Assembly (NCBI RefSeq): GCF_900113615.1
Contig: NZ_FOPZ01000006.1
Span: 62,001 to 126,000 of the forward strand
Direction of reading: 5' to 3'
Origin: Halorubrum aquaticum
GTDB lineage: Archaea > Halobacteriota > Halobacteria > Halobacteriales > Haloferacaceae
Length of the DNA stretch: 64,000 nt
A program made the position numbers and the translations under genes. The notes beneath the pieces were generated by a model. The model made no database searches. It had not been told where the DNA came from and worked only from the letters and a program-made list of their open reading frames with translations. Positions 25,221 to 33,246 of this stretch are shown here, piece after piece (the first letter of the stretch is position 1; every line of letters starts with the position of its first letter).

Positions 25221-25250
25221 TGAACTGCCTCGGGGTCAAGCCCCGAGGCA
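25221..25250. repeat. solo IS1341-type end hairpin
   Basis: CCTCGGGG (25228-25235) and CCCCGAGG (25241-25248) form a perfect stem with a 5-nt loop. On the minus strand this resembles the 3' end hairpin of IS200/IS605 tnpB elements, but no tnpB is next to it. Confidence 0.45.
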
Positions 25251-25311
25251 CTCGGCCTTACTATCTGTAGAGAACCTACGACCGCTCGATGATCTTTGAG
25301 GTGGGTCGGCA

Positions 25312-25450
25312 GAAGATCTCGACGAGCGGATTCAATCTGTTGTTCGCGAGGAACTCGAGGCGACTACTACTGAGTGACGACGAAACGGTTGTCGAGGAGT
25401 ACGAGTACGGTCACACGATCGTCCGGATTATTGATGAAACCGGGCATTAA
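25312..25450 (+). pseudogene. frameshifted gene remnant
   Basis: One frame gives AEDLDERIQSVVREELEATT and a stop at 25375. The next frame continues with DDETVVEEYEYGHTIVRIID and stops at 25448. Both read like haloarchaeal protein, so a small gene seems to have been broken by a frameshift; family unknown. Confidence 0.3.
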
Positions 25451-25479
25451 GCATTATCTCTTCGACTTTTTGCTCGTAA

Positions 25480-27078
25480 TCATCGCGGCGCGCGTCGAAA
25501 CAGGAACAGAGTTGTGAGGACAATTCCGATGAGCAACGCAATCCCTCCAAGATCAGTAAGATCGATGCCAGAACGTTCAGTTACTGCTTCTTCCCTGTCA
25601 TCTCCCACTTCTGTCTCGCCTGAGACACCCGTATCGGCAGAGCCATCATTTGGAGTGTTAATACTGGAAGCACCTCTGGTCTCGGCAACCGTCTCACCAT
25701 CGGGTTGTTCGGTCACGGTAACAGACTGCGTGATTATTTGATCGGTACCTATTCCGGAACCGCCCGATCCAGCTTCGAGGGCTGGACCTGTCAAGACGAG
25801 GTTGTACTCTCCAGGGGAGTTGAGGCGGACAACTATTGATTCGGTCGTCGTCTCGCCAACCTCAGCGTTGACTGTGGCTGCCTCGTCACTCACCAACTCC
25901 CTTTCATCAGCGGTTACAATTTGGACCTTCACGTCATTCGCGGGGGCCCGCCCGTTGTTATCGAGATTAACAGTAACGGTCAGCGTCTCCCCAGCCACGA
26001 CTTGATCGGCCGAGAGGGTCGCCTCAACCGGGACTAATACTGGGCGCTCGGCTGCGACCGCGAACGCAGAGAACCCCGTGGAGGTAATTCGGAGTCGGAC
26101 TGTCTCATCGTTCGTGTTGACGACCGTCGTCTTCGTTCGCTTCCAGCCTGCCTCCGTCTCATGGTAGACGGCGAGTTGTTCGGGGTCAACGTCCGTTTCC
26201 GCGAGATAATCACGATCCACAACGAGCTCAGTGGTCGCCTCGTTGATTGGCTGGTCAGCTGTCGCAAACTCGACTGTATAGTAGCCGAGCGCGTCCACAC
26301 CAAGCGGCACGGAGGAAGTTTCTGGCGGCGGGTCGGTAGTACCTCTTACTTCGAACTCGACGTTTCCGGAATCCTTACTGACGAACGTCAGGTCGGTGAG
26401 TCGGACCGCTGGGTCACCGACATGGAGCTGTCGGAGATTGATTTCAGTCTCTACCTCAGCAGCGAGCGAGAGAATTTCGACTTTCCGGGCGGTTGAGTCG
26501 GGTGACTCTACCGTCGTAACTGTGCCCGGATCGTCATCATCGTCACTGTTGCCATCGTTATCTGCGTCACCAATCGCCTCTGAACCGGCAGGACGGGCGT
26601 GGACCGAAATTTCATCGATAAGTCGATCGCCGGGGGCGACTTCAGCCACACGGGTGTCAACTTCGACGCCGACTGGAACCGCGTCGTTTTCTGAAGTCAA
26701 CTGTACAGCATTCGACTCACTCTCGATCGGTTCACCGTCAATGACAAACGTGACGCCTGTCCCCTCGTGGTCAATCCATGCTTCTGCGGACTCGTTTCCG
26801 TCGTAGGTGATGTAGAAGAGTGTTTCTTGAGCCGCGAATGCGTCTGGGTTTACGCCCTCATTATCGAGGTTCGGATTGTTCTCAGTGATATCAACTGCGA
26901 GTTCGTCGTTCTCATCGAGGTATGCGTAGGGGTTGTCGCCGGGTTGGAGTGCGACCTCATCGTTGAGCGGATCGCTCGGTTGATCGAGAACAACTGCGCT
27001 GCTGGAGACAACGAGCAGGACGACTGCTCCTAACGAGATTGTGATGAGTAGGGTGGTCGACCCACGCTGCCATCTCAT
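25480..27078 (-). CDS. DUF1102-type surface protein with CARDB-like domain and C-terminal anchor
   Basis: 532 residues. The start at 27078 (MRWQRGSTT) is preferred because a TATA box (27101-27109) lies inside the longer frame. An N-terminal hydrophobic segment (LLITISLGAVVLLVVSSSAVV) is followed by the DUF1102 module (VDITENNPNLDNEGVN). Next come an acidic D/N-rich linker, further beta domains, a CARDB-like segment (EATLSADQVVAGETLTVTVN, LDNNGRAPANDVKVQ), a Ser/Thr/Asp-rich stalk and a C-terminal helix (GGIALLIGIVLTTLFLF) with a basic end. It is thus an anchored extracellular protein, the last gene of the surface cluster and with its own promoter. Confidence 0.75.
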   Translation of the reverse strand: MRWQRGSTTLLITISLGAVVLLVVSSSAVVLDQPSDPLNDEVALQPGDNPYAYLDENDELAVDITENNPNLDNEGVNPDAFAAQETLFYITYDGNESAEAWIDHEGTGVTFVIDGEPIESESNAVQLTSENDAVPVGVEVDTRVAEVAPGDRLIDEISVHARPAGSEAIGDADNDGNSDDDDDPGTVTTVESPDSTARKVEILSLAAEVETEINLRQLHVGDPAVRLTDLTFVSKDSGNVEFEVRGTTDPPPETSSVPLGVDALGYYTVEFATADQPINEATTELVVDRDYLAETDVDPEQLAVYHETEAGWKRTKTTVVNTNDETVRLRITSTGFSAFAVAAERPVLVPVEATLSADQVVAGETLTVTVNLDNNGRAPANDVKVQIVTADERELVSDEAATVNAEVGETTTESIVVRLNSPGEYNLVLTGPALEAGSGGSGIGTDQIITQSVTVTEQPDGETVAETRGASSINTPNDGSADTGVSGETEVGDDREEAVTERSGIDLTDLGGIALLIGIVLTTLFLFRRAPR

Positions 27079-27100
27079 CGCCCCATACTTATTGTCGTTA

Positions 27101-27109
27101 GTATATAAG
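27101..27109 (-). promoter_or_regulatory. TATA box deciding the start of the 25480-27078 gene
   Basis: Minus strand CTTATATAC lies 23-31 nt upstream of ATG 27078. This spacing suits a leaderless transcript and argues against the longer frame starting at 27123. Confidence 0.55.
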
Positions 27110-27345
27110 AAATCGCCGCACATGACCGTATCGAGGTGTGCCTGAACCGGCTGGCGGCACAGACATCAGTCAGTGAATCGGCGCGTTGGGAGCCTGTTTT
27201 CACGGAAAGACACTACTCTTTTTTTGATAATCTCGAGCAGAGATGACTGGTTCTATCGTTGAGCCAGTTAGCGACAGTTGTAGGTAGGCTGGCTCGCCGA
27301 TAAGAAAAATATAGTCAGTTAGCGGCAGGGTCTTCTGTGTGATAT

Positions 27346-28416
27346 TTATTGGGCACCCTGGTCAATCGATTGTAGGATTGGGTAATCACCGGAAACCGTG
27401 TCCCACGTATTGGTGAAGTCCAACGCTCGCATATTGTTGGGTGCGTCGTCCCCAGTCATCTCGTTCGCAGGCTCTGTGTTACTGGTGCTACCGAATCCTA
27501 CGAAACCACTGCCGGAACTGCCACCGGGTCCGACTGCGCCGTCCTGATTCGTCGTTCCCTTATCCCAGTAGGAATCTTTGAGCTCACCGTTAGCCGCGTT
27601 TCCAATAAGGCCACCACCACCAAGACCAGCACTAACCTTTCCAGTCGCATATGCGTTGGTAACGACCGAACCAGAGAAGTTATTATTTCCGACGAGGGCA
27701 CCACCAAAAGCATACTCACCAGTCACATCGACGTCACCGGTAGCGTATGACTTCTCGATTGTCGCCTCCTCGTTTTTCCCAACGAGCCCACCGACGTTGT
27801 CAGGGCCTTCAACAGTAGCAGCAGAGAACGATTTGCTGATATTGCCATCGGTCGTCCCGACAAGCCCGCCTGTTGTAGGTAGCGTTCCGTCTCCGCCTTG
27901 GACGTCACCAGTAACGTATACCCTTGTAATAGTCGCAGAGTTAGACCCGACAAGCGCACCAACCGAACCTTCGCCCGATATATCCACGTTTTCGAGGCCG
28001 AGGTCTGTGATTTCACCAGGCGATCCGCTTGCCCCAGTTTGACCAAATAGGCCACCAAATCCGTCGGTATCAACCACTAGATCCCTAATTACGTGACCGT
28101 TGCCGTCGAAGGTGCCGTAGAACGGGGTTATCGGAGTGAAACCACCTCCTGCGGGATCAACCACGCTATCGTATCCGGCAGTACTACTATCTAGATCATT
28201 TAGTAACGTGTAGGTAGCACCCGGATTATCACGAACCTCATCAAGATCGTTCCAGTCCCCGATTCCCGTTGGACTTCCCTTTGTGGGGCCGCTGGCAGGT
28301 GGGTCCCCGGTTAGGTCAGCCAGCGCGTCGTTGATCCGGTTCTGCATCTCCGGCGGAATGTCGTCAATCGTCAAACTATCCTCCTCTTCGACAAAATCGG
28401 TGATTGTGAGGGCCAT
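27346..28416 (-). CDS. GLUG-repeat protein with shared N-terminal MALTI segment
   Basis: 356 residues. There is no signal peptide: the N-terminus is an acidic amphipathic segment (MALTITDF, then LTIDDIPPEMQNRINDALAD). It is followed by a Gly/Pro linker and a beta-solenoid made of GLUG-type repeats (GGLVGTTDGNISKSFSAATV, GGLVGKNEEATIEKSYATGD, GALVGNNNFSGSVVTNAYAT). GLUG repeats occur in adhesins and surface enzymes. The first 37 residues match the beta-helix protein at 29877. The ATG directly abuts the stop of a 41-codon micro-ORF. Export, if it happens, would need a non-classical route. Confidence 0.7.
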   Translation of the reverse strand: MALTITDFVEEEDSLTIDDIPPEMQNRINDALADLTGDPPASGPTKGSPTGIGDWNDLDEVRDNPGATYTLLNDLDSSTAGYDSVVDPAGGGFTPITPFYGTFDGNGHVIRDLVVDTDGFGGLFGQTGASGSPGEITDLGLENVDISGEGSVGALVGSNSATITRVYVTGDVQGGDGTLPTTGGLVGTTDGNISKSFSAATVEGPDNVGGLVGKNEEATIEKSYATGDVDVTGEYAFGGALVGNNNFSGSVVTNAYATGKVSAGLGGGGLIGNAANGELKDSYWDKGTTNQDGAVGPGGSSGSGFVGFGSTSNTEPANEMTGDDAPNNMRALDFTNTWDTVSGDYPILQSIDQGAQ

Positions 28417-28542
28417 TTATGAGCTTATCTCGGTGTCTGTTTTGCTCCTCTGTACGTTTCTATCGTCGTGAGAGGCACTCACGGCGAAACTACTCGTCTT
28501 CGACCTACTACGGTCGAGTTCCCAACTCTGTTCTGTACTCAT
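28417..28542 (-). CDS. micro-ORF A, 41 residues, coupled to the GLUG protein gene
   Basis: ATG 28542 to TAA 28417, ending with no gap before the GLUG gene ATG. Its C-terminal 30 residues (SRSKTSSFAVSASHD, then KTDTEISS) align with micro-ORF B at 31731 (SRSRTNGLVVNTSHD, then ITDNEVAS), which has the same position before the other MALTI gene. Homology plus conserved placement supports translation, perhaps for translational coupling or as a small chaperone. The alternative is that the whole leader was duplicated as DNA. Confidence 0.5.
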   Translation of the reverse strand: MSTEQSWELDRSRSKTSSFAVSASHDDRNVQRSKTDTEISS

Positions 28543-28553
28543 TCCAATATTAT

Positions 28554-28605
28554 TCCCTCTCGGGGAGTCCCACCAGCGGAGTCGAACCGCTGTGCTCCAA
28601 GTGGG
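28554..28605 (-). other. T-arm-like RNA element A
   Basis: On the minus strand, CCCAC (28605-28601) pairs with GTGGG (28573-28569) around a hairpin of stem AGCGG/CCGCT and loop TTCGACT, identical in plan to a tRNA T-arm. A short hairpin TCCC/GGGA (28554-28566) follows. It lies between the LamG protein gene and micro-ORF A. No 5' tRNA half is present. Stem pair A-U here is G-C in copies B and C, a compensatory change. Confidence 0.6.
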
Positions 28606-28639
28606 TAGCAATAGGGATCCGGCGTCGACCGAATTGGCG

Positions 28640-29869
28640 CTACTTCGTTGTATCATAAAGGTCGGTTACCTCCTGTGCGGAGAGAACTCGGTCATAAACT
28701 CGAGCGTCATCAATACGACCCGTGAACAGATCTTTCCCGGGAAGATGGGCAGGAGAACCCAGAACGACTGGTGACGGGCGGCTAACGAGGGAGTCGCTTA
28801 CGGACGTATTGGCGGCTTCTACCCCGTCAACATAGAGCCGAACCGCATCGTTCCGATCGAACGTCATCGCGACGTGATGCCAGCTGTCGTCAGCGATCGG
28901 TATTGTCCCAGACACTTCGACACCGTTCGACGATGCCGTATCAACGACAGTCCGTGGTTTGGTCGCGGAAGGGTCTAGTCCGAGATTGTACTGCCGATTT
29001 CCCGCTCCTGACTGCTCGCGAGAAATGATCCGAGCATAATCGTCCTGCGAGGATGCCGGTCGTACCCACGCTACGAGACTAAGCGTGTCTGTCAGATCAA
29101 GGCTCGGGTCGTCCGGTACCTCGACGTAGTCGTTGTCTCCATCAAAAGACGCCGCATTATCAACCTGCCCGGTGGTGGCCGACACACCGTTCGGCGTCCC
29201 GTCGTTGGAGCCGGTGACGTCCTTGACCGTCCCTGTCCCGACGCTATCCAGCGGCCAGTAACTTACCAGTCCGTCAGTCGGGCCTGGAATCGTCGTCCCG
29301 CTCCCGTCGACGACATTCCCGCCCGCAGGATTCGCCACGTCGGCGTTGACAGTCATCGTCAGGGCCTGATCCTCGTCGAGGTCGTCCGTGTCGACGTGGA
29401 CGCCGACGTTCGCGGACTTCCCGACGCCGAGGTAGAGCGCGTCGTCGTCGCTGTCCCGGAGTTTGTCGCCAGAGTCGCCGTTCGGATACAGCCAGACGTC
29501 CGTATCGGTCCCGCCAGCTTGGAACCCTCCGGCCCCTCCGGCGAAGGTCGCCCAGACGTAGATCGGCTGGGTTCCCTGGTTAGTCACCTCGAACACGTCG
29601 TCGAAGTCGTAGATCGAATCGGTGCCCAGTCCGTCGCCGCCGGCGGTCGTCGACGAGAAGTCGAGCGCCAGCGTGTCGTCGGCCGTCGTCGTCGCGAACG
29701 TTCCGTTGGGTCCGCCACTCGGAGCCAGTCCGAGGTAACCGCTCGCGTCGTCGGCGACGGCGACGGTCACGTCCCGATCGGCGCTGACGCTCGTGAACGC
29801 GCCGGTTCCGACGATGCCGCCCGTTCCCGCCACGGTTCCGATACTGAACAGCAGTTTTCGTCGTTTCAT
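28640..29869 (-). CDS. DUF1102/TasA-like secreted protein with LamG domain
   Basis: 409 residues. The signal-like N-terminus MKRRKLLFSIGTVAGTGG leads into GAFTSVSADRDV, the hallmark of this family, then beta-strands with VFEVTNQGTQPIYVWATF. A second module from about residue 200 is a concanavalin/LamG fold: GLVSYWPLDS, ASFDGDNDYVEVPDDPSLDL, SWHHVAMTFDRNDAVRLYVDG, and GRIDDARVYDRVLSAQEV at the end. It is likely an extracellular fibre or matrix subunit carrying a carbohydrate-binding-type domain. It starts 7 nt after the beta-helix gene, so the two are co-transcribed. Confidence 0.8.
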   Translation of the reverse strand: MKRRKLLFSIGTVAGTGGIVGTGAFTSVSADRDVTVAVADDASGYLGLAPSGGPNGTFATTTADDTLALDFSSTTAGGDGLGTDSIYDFDDVFEVTNQGTQPIYVWATFAGGAGGFQAGGTDTDVWLYPNGDSGDKLRDSDDDALYLGVGKSANVGVHVDTDDLDEDQALTMTVNADVANPAGGNVVDGSGTTIPGPTDGLVSYWPLDSVGTGTVKDVTGSNDGTPNGVSATTGQVDNAASFDGDNDYVEVPDDPSLDLTDTLSLVAWVRPASSQDDYARIISREQSGAGNRQYNLGLDPSATKPRTVVDTASSNGVEVSGTIPIADDSWHHVAMTFDRNDAVRLYVDGVEAANTSVSDSLVSRPSPVVLGSPAHLPGKDLFTGRIDDARVYDRVLSAQEVTDLYDTTK

Positions 29870-29876
29870 GGTTCTA

Positions 29877-31730
29877 TCAGCTCGGCGGAGACGTCTCGGA
29901 GACAGGCGGGAACGATCCGACCACTAGCAAACCAATCCGGAGGTCTCTGTAGTAGACGTCAGCAGTCGACCCGCTACCGCCGATCGTCCCCCGACCGGCG
30001 GCTATCGCGAGCAGTTCAGCATCGTCGCTGTACACGCTGCTGAGATCGGAGGTACTCCCCCCGTCACCGAGATTGACCGTGGCACCAGTGGCGGTGATCT
30101 CGAACCAGTTGTAGCCCTGGTTGTTGTCAGGATTACCGCTGATCTCCTTGTGGACGTTCCGAGTTTTCCACTCCTCTGCCGCGGGCGATCCATCTTCGGA
30201 GGTCCGATAGAGAACGTGACGCGTCCCATCGGTCTCCTCGACGAGGAGATACACTTCGTCGGGTGCGGCGTCTTCGTTGTCCGGACCTGCGTAGTACTCG
30301 TAAGTAAGGTTCGTCCCGCCGGCCAGCTCACCGAGCGTCAGCGATTCAGGTCTTTGGGCAAGCGAGATCGCCGTCGTCGCGTAGTCGGTCGTCTGCGTCC
30401 CAGCCGACGTGATGTGTGCGGACGTGGTCTCACCGCCTGTCGGCGATGCGGCCACGACATCGGTGTCGAACTCGTCATCGTCGCTGAAATCGAACTGGTT
30501 CATGCCCTCGGTGACGAACTTCGACGGGACGAGCACCTCGTCGGTTCCGTCATCGTCGAGGTCACCCTGGACGGCGACGAACTCGAAGACGTTGCTCTCG
30601 ATGGTCGCCACGAGATCGACCGCACCGGCATCGTCACGGACGTACGGCAGCGTGGGCCCGTCGCCGTAGTCGAACGAGGTTCGGGAGATCGACACGGACC
30701 CGCCGTCCATCTCAGGGACCGCGATGCCGGCCGGTCCGAGCCCCTCAGGGGTACCGTTCGTGTCGATGGTAATGTCCGAGTCTTGAATGGTGACGTCGTT
30801 CGAGTGTCCTTCGATCTCGACCTCCTGAGCGTTGTTCCCGTTGGTCGTGAGGTTCGTTACTGTCGCACCTCCGTCGACGCTTTCCCCAGCCGCGTCGTCG
30901 CTACTGAGGTCGAGTCCTTCGTCGCCGTTGCCGCCGACGGTGATGTCCTCGAGCGTGTTGTCGTCACCCTTGACGTAAATACCGTTGTCGCCGTTGTTTC
31001 GGGAGGTGACCCTCCGTAGGGTGCTGTCGTCCGTGAACCACAGCGTGATCCCGTCGGCGTCACCGGCGCTGCCGAAGCCGTCCTCGGGCGGATCGCCGCC
31101 CATCTCGCCGCGATCGTAGTTGTCCTCGACCAGCGTGTCCTCGATCAGGACGTCACTGGAGAAGTCGACGACGAGTCCGCGATCGTCGTTGTTCCGTACC
31201 GCCAGATTTTTGAGTTCGGTGCCGTCGGTGTCGTGGGCGTTGCCGTTAACGTCGACGCCCTGTCCGGTCTCTCCACCACCGCTGGCACCGGCGATCTCGA
31301 AGCCGTCGACGACGACATCGGGAGCGTTGATCCGAAGGATCGGTCCGGACAGCGACGGTCCGGACGGATCGCCGATGGACGTCTGATCGCGACCCTGGGC
31401 CGACTGGAGGGTGAGTCCCTCCTTGTTGACGACGACCGTCTCCTCGTAGGTTCCGGGTTCGACGAAGATGGTGTCTCCGGACGTGGCACCGCTGGCTCCG
31501 TTCTGTCCGCCGGTACCGTCGATGGCATCCTGGATGCTCGTGAATCCGGCTCGGCCGTCAAGGTTCTTGCTGACGATGATCGCATCGGGGTTCTGTGGCG
31601 CAGTGCCACCGCCCGGTCCGCCAGTCAGTTCCGCGAGCGCGTCGTTGACGCGCTCCTGTACCTCCGGTGGAACGTCGTCGACGGTCAGTCCCTCCTCCTG
31701 TTCGATGAAGTCGGCGATAGTGAGTGCCAT
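29877..31730 (-). CDS. right-handed beta-helix protein with shared N-terminal MALTI segment
   Basis: 617 residues, very acidic. The first 37 residues (MALTIADF, then LTVDDVPPEVQERVNDALAE) match the GLUG protein. They are followed by a pectate-lyase/NosD-type solenoid, about residues 50-340: SIQDAIDGT, DTIFVEPGTYEETVVVNKEG, then many N-D-G-rich turns (VRNNDDRGLVVDFS, TLRRVTSRNNGDNGIYVKGD). A C-terminal beta domain ends in LRIGLLVVGSFPPVSE. No signal peptide or anchor is evident. Micro-ORF B ends immediately before its ATG, and the LamG protein gene follows after 7 nt. Confidence 0.75.
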   Translation of the reverse strand: MALTIADFIEQEEGLTVDDVPPEVQERVNDALAELTGGPGGGTAPQNPDAIIVSKNLDGRAGFTSIQDAIDGTGGQNGASGATSGDTIFVEPGTYEETVVVNKEGLTLQSAQGRDQTSIGDPSGPSLSGPILRINAPDVVVDGFEIAGASGGGETGQGVDVNGNAHDTDGTELKNLAVRNNDDRGLVVDFSSDVLIEDTLVEDNYDRGEMGGDPPEDGFGSAGDADGITLWFTDDSTLRRVTSRNNGDNGIYVKGDDNTLEDITVGGNGDEGLDLSSDDAAGESVDGGATVTNLTTNGNNAQEVEIEGHSNDVTIQDSDITIDTNGTPEGLGPAGIAVPEMDGGSVSISRTSFDYGDGPTLPYVRDDAGAVDLVATIESNVFEFVAVQGDLDDDGTDEVLVPSKFVTEGMNQFDFSDDDEFDTDVVAASPTGGETTSAHITSAGTQTTDYATTAISLAQRPESLTLGELAGGTNLTYEYYAGPDNEDAAPDEVYLLVEETDGTRHVLYRTSEDGSPAAEEWKTRNVHKEISGNPDNNQGYNWFEITATGATVNLGDGGSTSDLSSVYSDDAELLAIAAGRGTIGGSGSTADVYYRDLRIGLLVVGSFPPVSETSPPS

Positions 31731-31862
31731 CTATGAAGCCACCTCGTTGTCGGTAATCGTTTCGCTGGTTCGTGTGTCCGTTCGGTCGTGAGAGGTGTTC
31801 ACGACGAGACCGTTCGTCCTCGACCTGCTCTGACCGCGCGTCCGGATCCGTCGCCTCCTCAT
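31731..31862 (-). CDS. micro-ORF B, 43 residues, coupled to the beta-helix gene
   Basis: ATG 31862 to TAG 31731, abutting the beta-helix gene ATG. Very basic start (MRRRRIRTRGQ), then the segment shared with micro-ORF A (SRSRTNGLVVNTSHD and a TDNEVAS end). Both micro-ORFs lie between a T-arm-like element and a MALTI gene. Unknown function. Confidence 0.5.
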   Translation of the reverse strand: MRRRRIRTRGQSRSRTNGLVVNTSHDRTDTRTSETITDNEVAS

Positions 31863-31876
31863 GCTGACATCACACC

Positions 31877-31935
31877 TTCTCGGGTAGGCCCACCGGCGGA
31901 GTCGAACCGCCGCTCGTCGCCTCCGAACCAGAGGC
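31877..31935 (-). other. T-arm-like RNA element B
   Basis: On the minus strand, a hairpin CGGCGG / loop TTCGACT / CCGCCG (31912-31894) continues into GTGGG, preceded by a second hairpin GCCTC / 7-nt loop / GAGGC (31935-31919). This mimics the order anticodon arm, variable region, T-arm and acceptor 3' strand. The 5' half of a tRNA is missing and the anticodon-like loop lacks U33, so it is not a tRNA gene. Confidence 0.6.
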
Positions 31936-32008
31936 GAAGATTGCTAGCATGGATTAGATAGCCTCTCGTTCATCACGCTGAATTCGGAATGGTTCGTCGA
32001 AACGTCGT

Positions 32009-32608
32009 TCATGTCCCGGATTCCTCTGGATACGGTTGGGTGGTTAGTTCCACGAACTCGCCCGACGAATCCTCGTCGGCGGCACTTAGAGTCACGGAGA
32101 CCGGTGTTTCGACGGCTTGCTCGGTGAACAACCCGACTTCGGGGTTCGAACGCTCGGCTGCTCCAGTGTCCGGTCCGTCCGGGAGATTCTCGAAGGAGTC
32201 GTTCTTTTCGTCCGCACTGGTCGCTTCGAGCCGAAATCCGGTAACATCGTCGTCGTCGTCGCCGTCGGAAACTGTCACTTTGTAGAAGAGGTTCATTATT
32301 CCCCCTTCGACAGGACTGCCCGATCCCTGAAACTGTTCGATGCGGAATCGAGTAGATGGCAGTTCGGGCTCACCGCCGTCGTCGGGCGGGCCGATCGTCA
32401 CGCCGAACGCCTCCTCTACCGCAGTAACTTCTCCCGAAGTCAGTGGGGGTGAACCCAACCACGCCGGATCGATATTCAGGATCCCCCTAGTGATCCGATC
32501 AAGGACATCGTTCGGTGCGTTTCCCTCAAAGTCGGACCAGGTCGTACTTGGGATTCCCTCTCCTTGCTCCTCATAAACCACCCTCATCGGGCCATGTCTG
32601 TCTGGCAT
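32009..32608 (-). CDS. unknown acidic protein in the surface cluster
   Basis: 199 residues, start overlapping the preceding gene (TAATG). No signal peptide; begins MPDRHGPMRVVYEEQGEG. The middle (RFRIEQFQGSGSPVEGGIMN, FYKVTVSDGD) and the C-terminal half look beta-rich and Asp/Ser-rich, like the DUF1102 mature domains. No family recognised. Translational coupling with the DUF1102 gene at 32608 suggests a partner protein. Confidence 0.55.
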   Translation of the reverse strand: MPDRHGPMRVVYEEQGEGIPSTTWSDFEGNAPNDVLDRITRGILNIDPAWLGSPPLTSGEVTAVEEAFGVTIGPPDDGGEPELPSTRFRIEQFQGSGSPVEGGIMNLFYKVTVSDGDDDDDVTGFRLEATSADEKNDSFENLPDGPDTGAAERSNPEVGLFTEQAVETPVSVTLSAADEDSSGEFVELTTQPYPEESGT

Positions 32609-33135
32609 TACGGTGCCTCCCCAGTGACGGTCATGGTATCGTCGAGTTCGAGATTCGGACTCGTTCCGCTAGGGAACACGTCCACGACGAGGCTATACGT
32701 CTCTCCGTCTCCGGGCGAGACTGTCACTGACGGGAAGCCGGTTTCCGGGACAATCAATACGATCAGGGTGTTCCCTGAGTCCGTCTCAACGAAGGTGAGC
32801 GGTGTGATCTCCACCTCGACGTCTTGGGTACCCTGATTCTGTACCTCGAACATGTCCTCAAACACCGTGACTGCGCTGGTGTTGACACCCTGCCCGCCAG
32901 ATATCCCCGACGTGTTACTCCCGGTGAGATCGATTCCTAACTGTCCGTTGCTCGTGCTCATGTACGGAGCGTTCGGACCGATAGCGTTCAACGCGAGAAA
33001 CGCACTCGAGTCGTTCGCCACTTGGACCGCCACGTCGCGATCGGCCTCCACGCTGGTGAACGCGCCCGTTCCACTCGCGATCGCTGCTCCACCGCTGATC
33101 ATGCCAAGCGCCGCCAACACGTTGCGTCGTTTCAT
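32608..33135 (-). CDS. DUF1102/TasA-like secreted protein
   Basis: 175 residues: MKRRNVLAALGMISGGAA signal-like start, then GAFTSVEADRDVAVQVAND at about residues 24-42, then VFEDMFEVQNQGTQDVEVEI. It is the compact single-domain form, comparable to camelysin/TasA-type fibre subunits that assemble outside the cell by strand exchange; that relation is from family knowledge and is not shown here. T-arm-like element C ends 11 nt before its start. Its stop overlaps the next gene. Confidence 0.75.
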   Translation of the reverse strand: MKRRNVLAALGMISGGAAIASGTGAFTSVEADRDVAVQVANDSSAFLALNAIGPNAPYMSTSNGQLGIDLTGSNTSGISGGQGVNTSAVTVFEDMFEVQNQGTQDVEVEITPLTFVETDSGNTLIVLIVPETGFPSVTVSPGDGETYSLVVDVFPSGTSPNLELDDTMTVTGEAP

Positions 33136-33145
33136 GCTGTATGCC

Positions 33146-33205
33146 TCCCCTGACGGGGGAAACCCACCGGCGGAATCGAACCGCCGTCAAACACCAGCGT
33201 GGGTT
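33146..33205 (-). other. T-arm-like RNA element C
   Basis: The best-formed copy. On the minus strand, AACCCAC (33205-33199) pairs with GTGGGTT (33167-33161) over seven bp, enclosing a 12-nt bulge and the hairpin CGGCGG / TTCGATT / CCGCCG. Then comes a hairpin TCCCC/GGGGA (33160-33146). The loop differs from A and B only at the variable T-loop position (C to T). It lies in the leader of the 33135 gene. Confidence 0.65.
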
Positions 33206-33246
33206 GAAAATCAAATAGATGGGAACGTCCCATCCGATGAGACAAC

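Noticed and set aside
30150-31019. 289-residue plus-strand frame across the beta-helix gene
   Set aside because: Antisense artefact of biased codon use in a Gly/Asp-rich protein.
28569-33205. The T-arm-like elements as complete tRNA genes
   Set aside because: None has a matching 5' acceptor strand or D-arm within 80 nt, and the anticodon-like loop of copy B lacks the required U33.
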